Origin: Rubrivivax sp.
GTDB taxonomy: Bacteria; Pseudomonadota; Gammaproteobacteria; Burkholderiales; Burkholderiaceae_C
Direction: 5' to 3'
DNA length: 43,692 nt
Assembly (NCBI GenBank): GCA_016789865.1
Contig: JAEUPC010000230.1
Span: 1-43,692 of the forward strand
Part shown: piece after piece, positions 25,354 to 34,240 of the stretch
How positions within the stretch are numbered: the stretch's first letter is position 1
How the letters are laid out: each line of letters begins with the position of its first letter
The notes under the pieces: model-generated
The model's input: the letters and a program-made list of their open reading frames with translations, nothing else
Told to the model about the DNA's origin: nothing
The model's database searches: none
Made by a program: the position numbers and the translations under genes

Positions 25354-26223
25354 ATGGGCACCCCCATCCACTTCGAGGCCCCGACCGCACTGGAGTACTT
25401 CGCCACCCTGGTGGCTGACGACGCCTCGCTGTCGGTGCTCGAAGCCGCGGTCGCCGTGGCGCAGGAAGATCTGCCCGGCGTCGACCCGCAAGCCGTGCTG
25501 GCCGAGGTCGACGCGCTGGCCGAACGGCTGCGCCGGCGCATCCCGGCCGACGCCGTGCCGGTGCAGAAGCTCAGACTGCTCAACCGCTACTTCTTCCAGG
25601 AGCTCGGCTTCGCGGGCAACGTCAACAACTACTACGACCGGCGCAACAGCTACGTGCCCGAGGTGCTGCGCACCCGACGCGGCATCCCGATCACGCTGGC
25701 GCTGCTGCACGTGGAGATGGCGCAGCAGGTGGGTCTGAAGGCCTGCGGTGTGTCCTTCCCGGGCCATTTCCTGGTCAAGGTGCATCTGCCCGGTGGCGAG
25801 GTGGTGATCGACCCGTTCGACGGGCGCTCGCTGTCGCGCGAGGCGCTGGAGGAGCGCCTGCTGCCGTACCGCCGCCGCCGTGGCGCCTTCGGTGACGAAG
25901 AGGTTCCGCTGGGTCTGTACCTGCAGAAGGCCGAGCCGCGCGCCATCGTCGCGCGCCTGCTGCGCAACCTGAAGGAGATCCATCGCGCCGCGCGCGACTG
26001 GCAGCGCCTGCTGTCGGTGCTCGACCGCCTCGTCGCGCTGCTGCCCGAAGACTGGGACGAGCGGCGCGACCGCGCGCTGGTGCGTGCCGAACTCGGCCGC
26101 CTCGACGACGCGGCGCTCGATGTCGCGGCCTACCTGCGCGAGCGGCCGCAGGCGCACGACGCCGCCGGCCTGCGCTCGTTGCTCGAGGCATGGCGCCGCC
26201 GCGGTGCGGGCCGCATCCGTTGA
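25354..26223 (+). CDS. SirB1/transglutaminase-like tetratricopeptide protein
   Basis: I start at the ATG at 25354 (289 residues); the longer frame adds residues across the duplicated GC-rich DNA. The product matches the SirB1 (YchA) family: [20 protein letters not shown] and [20 protein letters not shown], followed by [14 protein letters not shown] with a conserved His/Asp set reminiscent of a transglutaminase core. The C-terminal third ([23 protein letters not shown]-free helices) looks like TPR repeats. No catalytic Cys is found in the expected transglutaminase position that I can identify. The molecular role is not established. It stops 4 bp before the hda start, so the two are co-transcribed. 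Confidence 0.85.
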   Translation: MGTPIHFEAPTALEYFATLVADDASLSVLEAAVAVAQEDLPGVDPQAVLAEVDALAERLRRRIPADAVPVQKLRLLNRYFFQELGFAGNVNNYYDRRNSYVPEVLRTRRGIPITLALLHVEMAQQVGLKACGVSFPGHFLVKVHLPGGEVVIDPFDGRSLSREALEERLLPYRRRRGAFGDEEVPLGLYLQKAEPRAIVARLLRNLKEIHRAARDWQRLLSVLDRLVALLPEDWDERRDRALVRAELGRLDDAALDVAAYLRERPQAHDAAGLRSLLEAWRRRGAGRIR

Positions 26224-26227
26224 CTCG

Positions 26228-27040
26228 ATGAGGCAGATACCGCTGGACCTCGGGTTCGAGGCCGTTCCGAGCTTCGACAACTTCGTCCCCGGCGTCAATG
26301 CGGGGGCGCTGCAGCACCTGCGCACGCTCGGCGCGGCGGCGGCGCCCGTGTACCTGTGGGGCGCCAGCGGCGCCGGCAAGACCCACCTGCTGCGTGCGCT
26401 GGCGCAGCGTGTGCAGTCGGCCGGTGGCCGTGTGGGCAGCTTCGACCCCGCCGTGGAACTGCCCTGGGAACTGGACAGCGCGTGGGGTCTGGTGACGCTG
26501 GACCGCTGCGACGAACTCGGCGAGGAGGCGCAGCGGGCCGCCTTCGCCCTGTTCGAAGAAGCGGCGGCCTGTGCCGTGCCGTTCGCAGCGGCCGGCCGCC
26601 TGCCGCCGGTGGACCTGCCGCTGCGCGACGACCTGCGCACGCGGCTGGGGTGGGGCCATGTGTTTGCGCTCGAGGCCCTGTCGGAACCGGAGACGCGCGC
26701 GGCGCTCAGGCGCGAGGCCGACCGCCGGGCGGTGTTTCTCGGCGACGACCTGATGGACCACCTGCTGACGCACCACCCGCGCGACCTGGCGCACCTCGTG
26801 CACCTGGTCGAGCGGCTGGACCGCTACTCGCTGGAGCGCTTGCGCCCGGTGACCGTGACGCTGCTGCGCCAGATGCTCGCGCAGGAGGATGCCGAAGCAC
26901 AGCGTGCGGCCGCGGCGGGACCGGTTTTGGCGGCGGCGGCGCCCGCAGCGGCCGGGTGCGTCGGGACTGCCGGTGCGACGGGGATGACAGGGGCGACAGG
27001 GGCGACAGGGGCCACAGGGGCGACAGGGGCCGCGCCATGA
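26228..27040 (+). CDS. hda: DnaA regulatory inactivator Hda, with a repeat-derived C-terminal tail
   Basis: The ATG at 26228 gives 270 residues. The N-terminal RQIPLDLGF fits the beta-clamp-binding motif of Hda. The AAA+ domain has Walker A GASGAGKT at 45-52, a weak Walker B around [10 protein letters not shown], and an arginine-finger region [19 protein letters not shown]. Hda with the loaded clamp promotes ATP hydrolysis by DnaA and so prevents re-initiation. The core of about 230 residues has a normal length. It is followed by an Ala-rich and Gly-Ala-Thr tail encoded by 9-bp repeats (26982-27026), which is unusual for this family. The stop overlaps the following phosphatase start by ATGA. 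Confidence 0.88.
   Translation: MRQIPLDLGFEAVPSFDNFVPGVNAGALQHLRTLGAAAAPVYLWGASGAGKTHLLRALAQRVQSAGGRVGSFDPAVELPWELDSAWGLVTLDRCDELGEEAQRAAFALFEEAAACAVPFAAAGRLPPVDLPLRDDLRTRLGWGHVFALEALSEPETRAALRREADRRAVFLGDDLMDHLLTHHPRDLAHLVHLVERLDRYSLERLRPVTVTLLRQMLAQEDAEAQRAAAAGPVLAAAAPAAAGCVGTAGATGMTGATGATGATGATGAAP
26982..27026 (+). repeat. Five 9-bp tandem repeats in the hda 3' end
   Basis: Units read GGATGACAG, then GGGCGACAG twice, GGGCCACAG and GGGCGACAG. They encode Gly-Ala/Met-Thr triplets. The frame would be kept by any change in unit number. Confidence 0.88.
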
Positions 27041-27705
27041 GGCTCGCGTTGTTCGACCTGGACGGCACGCTGCTGCAGGGCGACTCCGACCACGCGTTCG
27101 GCGAGTACCTGGTGCGGCTGGGCTGGGCCGATGCCGACGAGTTTGCCCGGCGCAACGACCGGTTCTATGTCGACTACCAGGCCGGGCGCCTCGACATCCA
27201 CGACTACATCGAGTTCATCACCGAACCGTGGCGCGCCCGGCCGCTGCACGAAGCCCAGGCCGCCTCGCGCACATTCATCGACGACATTGTGCGGCCGATG
27301 CTGCGGCCCGCGGCGATGGCGCTCGTCGAGCGCCACCGTGCCGCTGGTGACCGGCTGGCCATCGTCACCGCCACCAACGACTTCGTCACGCGCCCGATCG
27401 CGGCGCTGCTGGGCGTGGCCGACCTCATCGCCACCGAACTGGAGCGCGACGGCGCCGGCCGCGCCACGGGCGCGATCCGCGGCGTGCCGTCTTTCCGCGA
27501 GGGCAAGGTGGCCCGGGTCCAGGCGTGGCTGGCCGCGCAGGGCGCGACGCTCGCCAGCTGCGAGCGCAGCGTGTTCTACAGTGACTCCACCAACGACCTG
27601 CCCCTGCTCGAGTGCGTGAGCGACCCGGTCGCCACCAACCCCGCGCCGGCGCTTGAACGCCTGGCCCGCCAACGCGGTTGGCCGGTGCTGAAGCTTTTCG
27701 AATGA
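27037..27705 (+). CDS. HAD-superfamily IB phosphatase (SerB-like)
   Basis: A 222-residue hydrolase. The catalytic motif DLDGTLL (7-13) supplies the nucleophile Asp7 and general acid Asp9; motif II is LAIVTATNDF (Thr near 111), motif III the Lys in SFREGKVARVQ, and motif IV YSDSTNDLPLL. These belong to the IB subfamily, which includes phosphoserine phosphatase and CicA-like phosphatases. The substrate is unknown. It overlaps the hda stop by ATGA and its own stop overlaps the pcnB start by ATGA, so hda, this gene and pcnB form a tight unit. A phosphatase in this position between hda and pcnB is common in Burkholderiales. Confidence 0.9.
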   Translation: MRLALFDLDGTLLQGDSDHAFGEYLVRLGWADADEFARRNDRFYVDYQAGRLDIHDYIEFITEPWRARPLHEAQAASRTFIDDIVRPMLRPAAMALVERHRAAGDRLAIVTATNDFVTRPIAALLGVADLIATELERDGAGRATGAIRGVPSFREGKVARVQAWLAAQGATLASCERSVFYSDSTNDLPLLECVSDPVATNPAPALERLARQRGWPVLKLFE

Positions 27706-29375
27706 TCAAGAAGTTCATCAAGCGGCTGCTGGGCCGCGGCACCCCCCCGGCCGCTGCGGCCGATGCGGCGACGCCTGCCGCCATCCCGCTGGGCGTGCGG
27801 CGCGAGGCGCCTCGCGAGGGGCACGGCATCGACGCCGCGCTGCTGGACGCCAACGCCGTGCGTGTGGTGCGCACGCTCAAGGAGGCCGGCTACCAGGCCT
27901 ACGTCGTGGGCGGCGCGGTGCGCGACCTGATCGTGGGCCTGCGGCCGAAGGACTTCGACGTCGCCACCGACGCCACGCCCGAGCAGGTGAAGGCGCTGTT
28001 CCGCCGCGCGTTCATCATCGGCCGCCGTTTCCGCCTGGTGCACGTGGTGTTCGGGCGTGGGCGCGAGCACGAGACGATCGAGGTATCCACGTTCCGCGCC
28101 TACCTCGATGCCAGTGCCGCCGAGCAGGTGGCGGGCAACGAGAAGACGGCCAAGAGCGAGATCGCAGGCAAAGGGCAGCACGTCATCGACGCCAGCGGCC
28201 GCGTGCTGCGCGACAACGTCTGGGGGCCCCAGGTCGAAGACGCCGCGCGGCGCGACTTCACGATCAATGCGATGTACTACGACCCGCTGACCGAGACCGT
28301 GGTCGACTACCACGGCGGCCTGGCGGACGCGAAGGCGCGGCTGATCCGCATGATCGGCGACCCCGAGACGCGCTACCGCGAAGACCCGGTGCGCATCGTG
28401 CGCGTGGTGCGCTTTGCCGCCAAGCTCGGTTTCACGGTCGAGCCGGCCACCGAGGCCCCTATCCGCCGCATGGCGGCGCTGCTGGCCAACGTGCCGATCT
28501 CGCGGCTGTTCGACGAGATGGTCAAGCTGCTGCAGACCGGGCATGCGATCGCCAGCGTCGAGCAGCTGCGCAAGCGCGGGCTGGAGCGCGGCGTGTTCCC
28601 GGTGCTGGAGGCCTCGCTCGCGCCGCCGGCGGGCACAGGCGCCGATACCGCGGCCGGTGAGACCTTCGTGCGATTGGCGCTCGACGACACCGACCGGCGC
28701 GTGGCCGAAGGGCGTTCGGTGGCACCGAGCTTCCTGCTCTCGTGCCTGCTTTGGCGCGAGGTGCAGCAGCGCTGGAGTGCCAACCGCACCGCCGGCGAGC
28801 CGCCGGTTCCGGCGCTGCAGCAGGCGGTGGATGCGGTGTTCGACGCGCGCATCGGCGACATCAGCGGTCGTGGCAAGCTGGCCGCCGACATGCGCGAGAT
28901 CTGGCTCATGCAGCCGCGGTTCGAGCGCCGCACCGCGGCCAGCGTGCCGGCGCTGGCGGCGCAGCCGCGCTTCCGTGCGGGCTACGACTTCCTGCGCTTG
29001 CGCGCCGATGCCGGCGAGGTGCCCACCGAGCTGGCCGACTGGTGGGAGGACTTCCACCTCGGCGGCGACGACGACCGCGAGGCGCTGCTGCGCGATCTGC
29101 GTGCCGCCAGCACGACGCGCGTGCGCCGCGGCAGTGCCGAGCGGGCGGCCGCCCAAGGCCCGGATGACTTGCCGGCGCAGCGCGAGACGCCGCCGTCGCC
29201 GGGCCGGCGTGCCACCCCGAGGCCAGAGCCGGCCAGCGTGGAGCAGGTCGACCTCGAGGTCGGCGCCGACGAAGGGCCGCATGGCCCTGATGAACCGCAC
29301 GACGCGCCGGCGCGGCGACGTCGCCGCCGGCGGCGGCGTGGCCCGCGCGGCGAGGCACCGCCGCAGGCCGGCTGA
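27702..29375 (+). CDS. pcnB: Poly(A) polymerase I
   Basis: The ATG at 27702 overlaps the phosphatase stop; the product has 557 residues. The nucleotidyltransferase core has AYVVGGAVRDLIVG and RPKDFDVATDATPEQ with the metal-binding Asp pair, then RRDFTINAMYYDP, matching PcnB rather than CCA-adding enzymes by the long FRRAFIIGRRFRLVHV segment. A C-terminal Arg-rich tail (RRRRRRRRRGPR region near 540) matches RNA-binding tails of PcnB. It adds poly(A) to RNA 3' ends, which speeds decay of sRNAs and mRNA fragments. In related genomes pcnB is often followed by folK; here it is followed by the DUF47 gene after 36 bp. Confidence 0.93.
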   Translation: MIKKFIKRLLGRGTPPAAAADAATPAAIPLGVRREAPREGHGIDAALLDANAVRVVRTLKEAGYQAYVVGGAVRDLIVGLRPKDFDVATDATPEQVKALFRRAFIIGRRFRLVHVVFGRGREHETIEVSTFRAYLDASAAEQVAGNEKTAKSEIAGKGQHVIDASGRVLRDNVWGPQVEDAARRDFTINAMYYDPLTETVVDYHGGLADAKARLIRMIGDPETRYREDPVRIVRVVRFAAKLGFTVEPATEAPIRRMAALLANVPISRLFDEMVKLLQTGHAIASVEQLRKRGLERGVFPVLEASLAPPAGTGADTAAGETFVRLALDDTDRRVAEGRSVAPSFLLSCLLWREVQQRWSANRTAGEPPVPALQQAVDAVFDARIGDISGRGKLAADMREIWLMQPRFERRTAASVPALAAQPRFRAGYDFLRLRADAGEVPTELADWWEDFHLGGDDDREALLRDLRAASTTRVRRGSAERAAAQGPDDLPAQRETPPSPGRRATPRPEPASVEQVDLEVGADEGPHGPDEPHDAPARRRRRRRRRGPRGEAPPQAG

Positions 29376-29411
29376 GCCGCGCCGGCCGGCAACCACCAAC
29401 GAGGCAGCCCC

Positions 29412-30059
29412 ATGGTTTTCCGCAAACTGCTCCCGCGTGAGGGCAACTTCTTCGAGCTGTTCAACCAGCATGGGCAGCACATCGCCGAAGGCGCCCAGGC
29501 CTTCCTGCGCCTGGTGCACCACTATGGCGACACCGACGCCCGCGAACGCCACGCGCGCGAGGTGGGCGACAGCGAGCGCGCCGCCGACAAGGTGACCGCC
29601 GAGGTGCACCGCCTGCTGCACCGCACCTTCATCACCCCTCTGGATCGCGAGCAGATCCACAGCCTCATCAACGCCATGGACGACGTGCTCGACCTGCTGC
29701 AGGACGTGTGCGAGGTGATGCAGCTGTACGACTTGCAGAAGCTGCCCGAAGACGTGCTGCGGCTGTCGGAGATCTCGGTGCGCTGCTGCGACCGCGTGCA
29801 GCACGTCGTGACGCTCCTGCCGCGGTTGCGCGATGCGGCGGTGGCCGAGTCGGCGCTGAAGAACTGCGAGGAGATCGATCAGCTCGAAAGCGATGCCGAC
29901 CGCGTGATGCGCTCGGCGATGTCGCGCCTGTTCCGCGAGGAGCCCGACACGCGCGAGCTGATCAAGCTGAAGGCCGTGTACGAGCACCTGGAGTCGATCT
30001 CCGACCGCTGCGAGGACGTGGCCAACCTGGTCGAGGGCGTGGTCCTCGAGAACAGCTGA
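29412..30059 (+). CDS. DUF47/PhoU-like phosphate transport accessory protein
   Basis: A 215-residue, mostly alpha-helical protein starting MVFRKLLPREGNFFELFNQH. The pattern of acidic helices, ADKVTAEVHRLLHRTFITPL and REQIHSLINAMDDVLDLLQD, and the ending YEHLESISDRCEDVANLVEG are typical of the DUF47 (TIGR00153) family, which has a PhoU-like fold. Such proteins are nearly always encoded just upstream of a Pit-type transporter, as here, and are thought to regulate it. It starts 36 bp after pcnB and ends 46 bp before the transporter, so the pair is probably one transcript. Its exact biochemical activity is not established. Confidence 0.9.
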   Translation: MVFRKLLPREGNFFELFNQHGQHIAEGAQAFLRLVHHYGDTDARERHAREVGDSERAADKVTAEVHRLLHRTFITPLDREQIHSLINAMDDVLDLLQDVCEVMQLYDLQKLPEDVLRLSEISVRCCDRVQHVVTLLPRLRDAAVAESALKNCEEIDQLESDADRVMRSAMSRLFREEPDTRELIKLKAVYEHLESISDRCEDVANLVEGVVLENS

Positions 30060-30105
30060 GCGGCGCCGCCGCCGGCCTGGATCACCTGCCGCCGAGGGGT
30101 CATCG

Positions 30106-31107
30106 ATGCAGATCGCGTTGTGGGTGGTCGTGATGCTCGTCGTGCTGGCGCTGCTGTTCGACTTCATGAACGGCTTCCACGACGCGGCCAACAGCATCGC
30201 CACCGTCGTCTCCACCGGCGTGCTCAAGCCTTACCAGGCGGTGGCCTTCGCGGCGTTCTTCAACGTCGTGGCGATCTTCTTCTTCCAGCTGAAGGTGGCG
30301 GCCACGGTGGGCAAGGGCATCGTCGAGCCCGGCATCGTCGACCAGCACGTGGTGTTCGGCGCGCTGGTGGGCGCGATCGCCTGGAACGTGATCACGTGGT
30401 GGTACGGCATCCCGTCGTCGAGTTCGCACGCGCTGATCGGCGGCATCGTCGGTGCGGCCATCGCCAAGGCCGGCATCGCGCCACTCATCGCCACCGGCGT
30501 ACTGCGCACGGTGGCCTTCATCTTCGTCTCGCCGGCGCTGGGCTTCCTGTTCGGCTCGCTGCTGATGGTGGCCACGGCGTGGGTGTGCCGGCGAACGTCG
30601 CCGTTGAGGGTGGACAAGTTCTTCCGGCGGGCCCAGCTCGTCTCGGCCGGGCTGTACTCGCTCGGGCACGGCGGCAACGACGCGCAGAAGACCATCGGCA
30701 TCATCTGGCTGCTGCTCATTGCCGCGGGCATTGCGGCCACGGCGGACAAGGCGCCGCCGGCCTGGGTGATCTGGAGCTGCTACATCGCCATCGGCCTGGG
30801 TACGATGTTCGGCGGCTGGCGCATCGTGAAGACCATGGGGCAGCGCATCACCAAGCTGAAACCGGTGGGCGGCTTTTGCGCCGAGACGGGCGGCGCGATC
30901 ACGCTGGTCCTGGCCACCGGGCTGGGCGTGCCGGTGTCGACCACGCACACCATCACCGGGGCGATCTATGGCGTGGGCTCGGTGCGCAGCGCCTCGGCGG
31001 TGCGCTGGGGTCTGGCGGCCAACATCCTGCTGGCCTGGATCTTCACCATCCCGGCCACGGCGTTCATCGCCGCGGTGTTCTACGGCTTGAGCGTCTGGCT
31101 GTTCTGA
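30106..31107 (+). CDS. Inorganic phosphate transporter, PiT family
   Basis: A 333-residue membrane protein with the two PiT repeats: [20 protein letters not shown] near the N-terminus and [19 protein letters not shown] in the second half, each with the family's GxxDxxN signature, plus [14 protein letters not shown] and [13 protein letters not shown], the serine/threonine-rich reentrant segments. About ten membrane segments are visible. The gene follows the DUF47 gene, an arrangement known for low-affinity proton- or sodium-coupled phosphate import. It overlaps the convergent TM2-like gene by 28 bp at the 3' ends. Metal-phosphate uptake is the usual activity. A sulfate role, seen in some relatives, is less likely with the DUF47 partner. 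Confidence 0.93.
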   Translation: MQIALWVVVMLVVLALLFDFMNGFHDAANSIATVVSTGVLKPYQAVAFAAFFNVVAIFFFQLKVAATVGKGIVEPGIVDQHVVFGALVGAIAWNVITWWYGIPSSSSHALIGGIVGAAIAKAGIAPLIATGVLRTVAFIFVSPALGFLFGSLLMVATAWVCRRTSPLRVDKFFRRAQLVSAGLYSLGHGGNDAQKTIGIIWLLLIAAGIAATADKAPPAWVIWSCYIAIGLGTMFGGWRIVKTMGQRITKLKPVGGFCAETGGAITLVLATGLGVPVSTTHTITGAIYGVGSVRSASAVRWGLAANILLAWIFTIPATAFIAAVFYGLSVWLF

Positions 31108-31586
31108 GGTCCCCCGGCGGAGCGCTGATCAGGTACCACCGGGGCCGAAGCGGCCAGCTGCCACTCGAAGAACCTCTGGATCGAGAACGCAAGCGTGCCG
31201 ATGAGCACGATGCCGCCGACCATCAGCGCGGCGATCGCGGCGAGCACCGGAGCCCAGCGGGTGGCGGGGCCGGGGCGGCCCGGGTTCCGACGGGCATCCC
31301 AGCGCTCATCGGGGGTCAGCGCATAGAGGATGGCCAGCAGCGCCGCCTGCGACAGCATCAGCCCGAGGATCGGGATCAGCGCCCAGGCCAGCCGGTCGTC
31401 CTGACCGAAGCTGACCATGCGCTCGATGCCCACGAGCCCCAAGGCGGTGAGCGGCACGTGCGCCCAGGCCAGCTTGTCGCCCGCACCGTGCAGGTAGATG
31501 CGGTGCAGGCCGACCGCGCCGCCCAGCAGGGCCAGCCATGCCGCCCAGCTCTTGGATCGGTAGGCGGGCGAGGGCGGGGCGTTCAT
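31080..31586 (-). CDS. TM2-like small membrane protein
   Basis: A 168-residue protein from the ATG ending at 31586. The N-terminal half reads [21 protein letters not shown], close to the TM2/NINE-domain pattern (hydrophobic helix followed by GxHRxYLG), then three further hydrophobic segments, including [20 protein letters not shown] and [19 protein letters not shown]. It therefore has about four membrane helices. The function is unknown. It is transcribed toward Pit and overlaps it by 28 bp. Its start lies only 12 bp from the rpsP -10 on the opposite strand, so the two promoters must be back to back and compact. Confidence 0.78.
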   Translation of the reverse strand: MNAPPSPAYRSKSWAAWLALLGGAVGLHRIYLHGAGDKLAWAHVPLTALGLVGIERMVSFGQDDRLAWALIPILGLMLSQAALLAILYALTPDERWDARRNPGRPGPATRWAPVLAAIAALMVGGIVLIGTLAFSIQRFFEWQLAASAPVVPDQRSAGGPQNSQTLKP

Positions 31587-31597
31587 CGGGAGGTCAC

Positions 31598-31603
31598 TAT
31601 AAT
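31598..31603 (+). promoter_or_regulatory. -10 element of the rpsP operon
   Basis: A perfect TATAAT at 31598-31603, preceded by CACT. The -35 region is GC-rich and unconvincing. The leader to rpsP is about 190 bases, long enough for regulation, but I see no recognisable riboswitch or ribosomal-protein site. Confidence 0.65.
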
Positions 31604-31799
31604 CGCCGGTTTTCCACCGACGGCTTCCTTGCTTGCAAGCTTGGGGCGTATCTACGGCGGTGGGGCGCGGGGCCCGGTGGCCGACCTGTCGAAGGTCGAT
31701 CGGCCGCGGGGCTCTTCCGATGGCCAGCCCGGTGTGTCTCCCGTGGCCGGTGATCAGCTCAGCAGTGATCTGCACATTCCGTACACAAGGCTTGTCAGC

Positions 31800-32048
31800 A
31801 TGGTCGTCATCCGTCTGGCCCGTGGCGGCGCGAAGAAGCGCCCCTTCTACAACATCGTCGTCGCCGATTCGCGCGAGCGCCGCGACGGCCGCTTCATCGA
31901 GCGCGTCGGCTTCTACAACCCGATGGCCGCCGGCGGCGACCAGCCGATGCGCCTGGCGCTGGACCGCGTGACCTACTGGCACGGCGTGGGCGCGCAGCTT
32001 TCGCCCACCGTGCAGCGCCTGGTCGACCAGGCGAAGAAGGCGGCCTGA
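31800..32048 (+). CDS. rpsP: 30S ribosomal protein S16
   Basis: The ATG at 31800 gives 82 residues: [20 protein letters not shown], then [20 protein letters not shown], standard S16. S16 binds 16S rRNA and is needed for small-subunit assembly. The length matches the family. The gene opens the conserved rpsP-rimM-trmD-rplS block and is preceded by a good -10. The much longer open frame around it is a shadow of GC-rich DNA. The stop at 32048 is 5 bp before the rimM start. Confidence is high because all signature segments are intact. Confidence 0.97.
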   Translation: MVVIRLARGGAKKRPFYNIVVADSRERRDGRFIERVGFYNPMAAGGDQPMRLALDRVTYWHGVGAQLSPTVQRLVDQAKKAA

Positions 32049-32053
32049 AGCCG

Positions 32054-32797
32054 ATGTCCATCGCCGGCGACGGGCCGGCTTCGATGGACAACGGCGACCG
32101 GCCGGCTTCGATGGCCCACGGAGACAAGCCGGGCTCGATGGGCCCCGGCGACAAGCCGGCATCGGCGCCAGAGGCCGGTCTCGATGCGGCCGGCGCGGGC
32201 CCTGGCGCCGAGGCGGCATTCCCCGACGACGCGATCGAAGTGGCACGCGTGGTCGGCGCCTTTGGGGTGAAGGGCGACATCAAGGTCAAGCCGTTGTCGC
32301 GCGACCCGCAGGCGCTGTTCTCCTCCAAGCGCTGGTTTCTGCAGGCCCCGTCGGCTGGCGCGGGCCCTGGCCCGAAGCGGCCCACCGCGGCGCTGTCGTG
32401 GCCCAGGCTGCTGCGCGTCGTGCGCGCGCGCATGCACACCGACCATGTGGTGGCCTCGGTCCACGACCTGCAGGACCGCGACGCCGCCGAAGCGTTGGCC
32501 GGCGCGCGGTTGTTCGTCTCGCGCGCCAGCTTCCCCACCCCCGAGGCCGACGAGTTCTACTGGGTCGACCTGATCGGCACCAGCGTGATCAACCGCGAGG
32601 GGCTGAGGCTGGGCACCGTGGCCGGGCTGCTGGAGACGGGGCCGGTGTGCCTGCTGCGCATCGAGGGCAACCCTCAGCCCGACAACGGGGCCGATGCCGC
32701 AACGGGTGAGCTGCTGATCCCCTTCGTCTCGGCCTATGTCGACCGCGTCGACCTGCCGCTCCGCTGCATCCATGTCGACTGGCAGCCCGACTACTGA
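32054..32797 (+). CDS. rimM: Ribosome maturation factor RimM, with a repeat-encoded N-terminal extension
   Basis: The conserved RimM domain starts at about residue 61 ([20 protein letters not shown]), with the downstream PRC-barrel ending [10 protein letters not shown]. RimM helps 16S rRNA 3' domain maturation and binds S19. The product is 247 residues, well above the usual ~170-185. The excess is mostly the N-terminus: four 9-residue repeats (Gly-Asp-Xaa-Pro-Xaa-Ser) encoded at 32066-32173. The internal [12 protein letters not shown] and [12 protein letters not shown] are also probable loop insertions. No other in-frame Met before the domain has a better site; a start after the repeats would need a weaker codon. 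It overlaps trmD by 26 bp. Confidence 0.92.
   Translation: MSIAGDGPASMDNGDRPASMAHGDKPGSMGPGDKPASAPEAGLDAAGAGPGAEAAFPDDAIEVARVVGAFGVKGDIKVKPLSRDPQALFSSKRWFLQAPSAGAGPGPKRPTAALSWPRLLRVVRARMHTDHVVASVHDLQDRDAAEALAGARLFVSRASFPTPEADEFYWVDLIGTSVINREGLRLGTVAGLLETGPVCLLRIEGNPQPDNGADAATGELLIPFVSAYVDRVDLPLRCIHVDWQPDY
32066..32173 (+). repeat. Four 27-bp tandem repeats in rimM
   Basis: Each unit encodes Gly-Asp-X-Pro-(Ala/Gly)-Ser plus three more residues: [27 protein letters not shown] and GDKPASAPE. The units are imperfect at the DNA level, so the array is not very recent. Confidence 0.9.
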
Positions 32798-33647
32798 GCC
32801 GGCCGGCGCAGGCCCCGGTGCAACGGCCGGTGGCCTGCGCTTCGACGTCATCACGCTGTTCCCGGAGTTGTTCGCGGCGCACCTCGGCCACGGCGTGACC
32901 CGGCGCGCCTTCGGTGCCGGGGCCGTGCAGGTGCGGCTGTGGCCGCTGCGCGACTTCGCCGAAGGTGCCCACCGCCGCGTGGACGACCGCCCCTTCGGTG
33001 GCGGCCCCGGGATGGTGATGCTGGCCCAGCCGCTGCTGCGGGCCTGCGCCGCGGTGCGTGCTGACCGGGGCCTGCCTGCCGCGATGCCGCCGCCGCCGGC
33101 CGCCGAGGGGCTGCCCGTCGTGCACTTCACGCCCACCGGCCGGCGCATCGACCAGGCCGTCGTGCACGAGCTGGCCAGCGGCGAGGGCGCCTTGCTCGTG
33201 TGCGGGCGCTACGAGGGCGTCGACCAGCGCTTCATCGACCAGTGCGTGACGCACGAGCTGAGCCTGGGTGACTTCGTGCTCTCGGGCGGCGAGATCGCCG
33301 CGCTGGCCGTGCTCGATGCGGTGGCAAGGCTTCAGGAGGGTGTGATCCGGCGCGACTCGCACCAGCAGGACAGCTTCTCCGACGGCCTGCTCGAAGGGCC
33401 TCACTACAGCCGCCCGGAGCAGTTGCTCGTGGACGGGCGGGCGCTCGAGGTCCCGCCGGTGCTGCTGGGCGGCCACCATGGCCAGATCGAGCGCTGGCGC
33501 CGTGACCGCTCGCTGGAGCTGACGGCGCGCCGGCGACCGGACCTCATCGCTGCGGCGCGTGCCGCGGGCCGCTTGAGCCGGGACGACGAGCGTTCCCTCG
33601 CGCATCTGGGGCCGGCGCCTGCGCCGGGCGAACCGCCGCCGCGTTGA
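32772..33647 (+). CDS. trmD: tRNA (guanine37-N1)-methyltransferase
   Basis: I start at the ATG at 32772 (291 residues), inside the end of rimM; an earlier in-frame ATG at 32736 is possible. The SPOUT knot is clear: [54 protein letters not shown] and [14 protein letters not shown]. TrmD makes m1G37 in tRNAs and so prevents frameshifting; it is essential in most bacteria. The C-terminal YSRPEQL and [17 protein letters not shown] are also standard. Extra N-terminal residues [19 protein letters not shown] before the domain are atypical and contain an AGAGPG motif shared with RimM. Confidence 0.95.
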   Translation: MSTGSPTTEPAGAGPGATAGGLRFDVITLFPELFAAHLGHGVTRRAFGAGAVQVRLWPLRDFAEGAHRRVDDRPFGGGPGMVMLAQPLLRACAAVRADRGLPAAMPPPPAAEGLPVVHFTPTGRRIDQAVVHELASGEGALLVCGRYEGVDQRFIDQCVTHELSLGDFVLSGGEIAALAVLDAVARLQEGVIRRDSHQQDSFSDGLLEGPHYSRPEQLLVDGRALEVPPVLLGGHHGQIERWRRDRSLELTARRRPDLIAAARAAGRLSRDDERSLAHLGPAPAPGEPPPR

Positions 33648-33723
33648 CCCGCTGGGCATGCAGGGCAGGGAACCGAAGGTGCCTTGGGCCCTGAGCATCG
33701 ACGACCCCATCGATGCCCGCTGC

Positions 33724-33729
33724 TAGAAT
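33724..33729 (+). promoter_or_regulatory. Extended -10 promoter of rplS
   Basis: TGCTAGAAT (33721-33729) is an extended -10 with TAGAAT at 33724-33729. It lies about 150 bp before rplS, which can therefore be made independently of trmD. Confidence 0.5.
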
Positions 33730-33877
33730 CCGCAGCTTTTCGATCCTCTGCCGGGCCACCACCGTGGGCATGTCGCCTGCGATTCCTCCAAAGCCCGTCA
33801 CGTCGTCGTGAGTGAACGCCGCCCGCGGGCCACCGCGCCCGGGCGCCGGGTGCCGCAAGATCGAACGGAGAAGCTCC

Positions 33878-34231
33878 TTGGACCTCATCGCCACGCTCGA
33901 GCGGGAAGAGATCGCCCGCCTGGACCGCAAGTTTCCCGAGTTCGCCCCGGGCGACACGGTGATCGTCAATGTCAACGTTGTCGAAGGCAGTCGCAAGCGC
34001 GTCCAGGCCTACGAGGGCGTGGTCATCGCCAAGCGCAACCGTGGCCTGAACTCCAGCTTCATCGTGCGCAAGATGAGCGGCGGCGAAGGCGTGGAGCGCA
34101 CGTTCCAGCTATACAGCCCGCTCATCGCCGGCATCGAAGTCAAGCGCCGCGGCGACGTGCGCCGCGCCAAGCTGTACTTCCTGCGCGAGCGCAGCGGCAA
34201 GTCGGCGCGCATCAAGGCCAAGCTGGCCTGA
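33878..34231 (+). CDS. rplS: 50S ribosomal protein L19 (TTG start)
   Basis: The product begins at the TTG 33878, which has a GGAG at 33867-33870 seven bases upstream; this gives [15 protein letters not shown] after the initiator, exactly where L19 starts (MNLIxxLExEEI). The 117-residue length fits. Segments [39 protein letters not shown] and [20 protein letters not shown] are all L19. A longer GTG start at 33812 would add an Arg/Pro-rich leader. L19 sits at the subunit interface of the 50S. It ends the rpsP-rimM-trmD-rplS block but has its own promoter. Confidence 0.95.
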   Translation: MDLIATLEREEIARLDRKFPEFAPGDTVIVNVNVVEGSRKRVQAYEGVVIAKRNRGLNSSFIVRKMSGGEGVERTFQLYSPLIAGIEVKRRGDVRRAKLYFLRERSGKSARIKAKLA

Positions 34232-34240
34232 CCTGGCGGG

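Noticed and set aside
23161-26640. A 1159-codon open frame on the minus strand through rpsT
   Set aside because: Only the last 99 codons, rpsT, have family support. The rest is antisense to murJ and the SirB1-like gene, as is common in high-GC DNA.
27576-30227. An 883-codon minus-strand frame
   Set aside because: It is antisense to pcnB, the phosphatase and the DUF47 gene and shows His/Arg-rich shadow composition.
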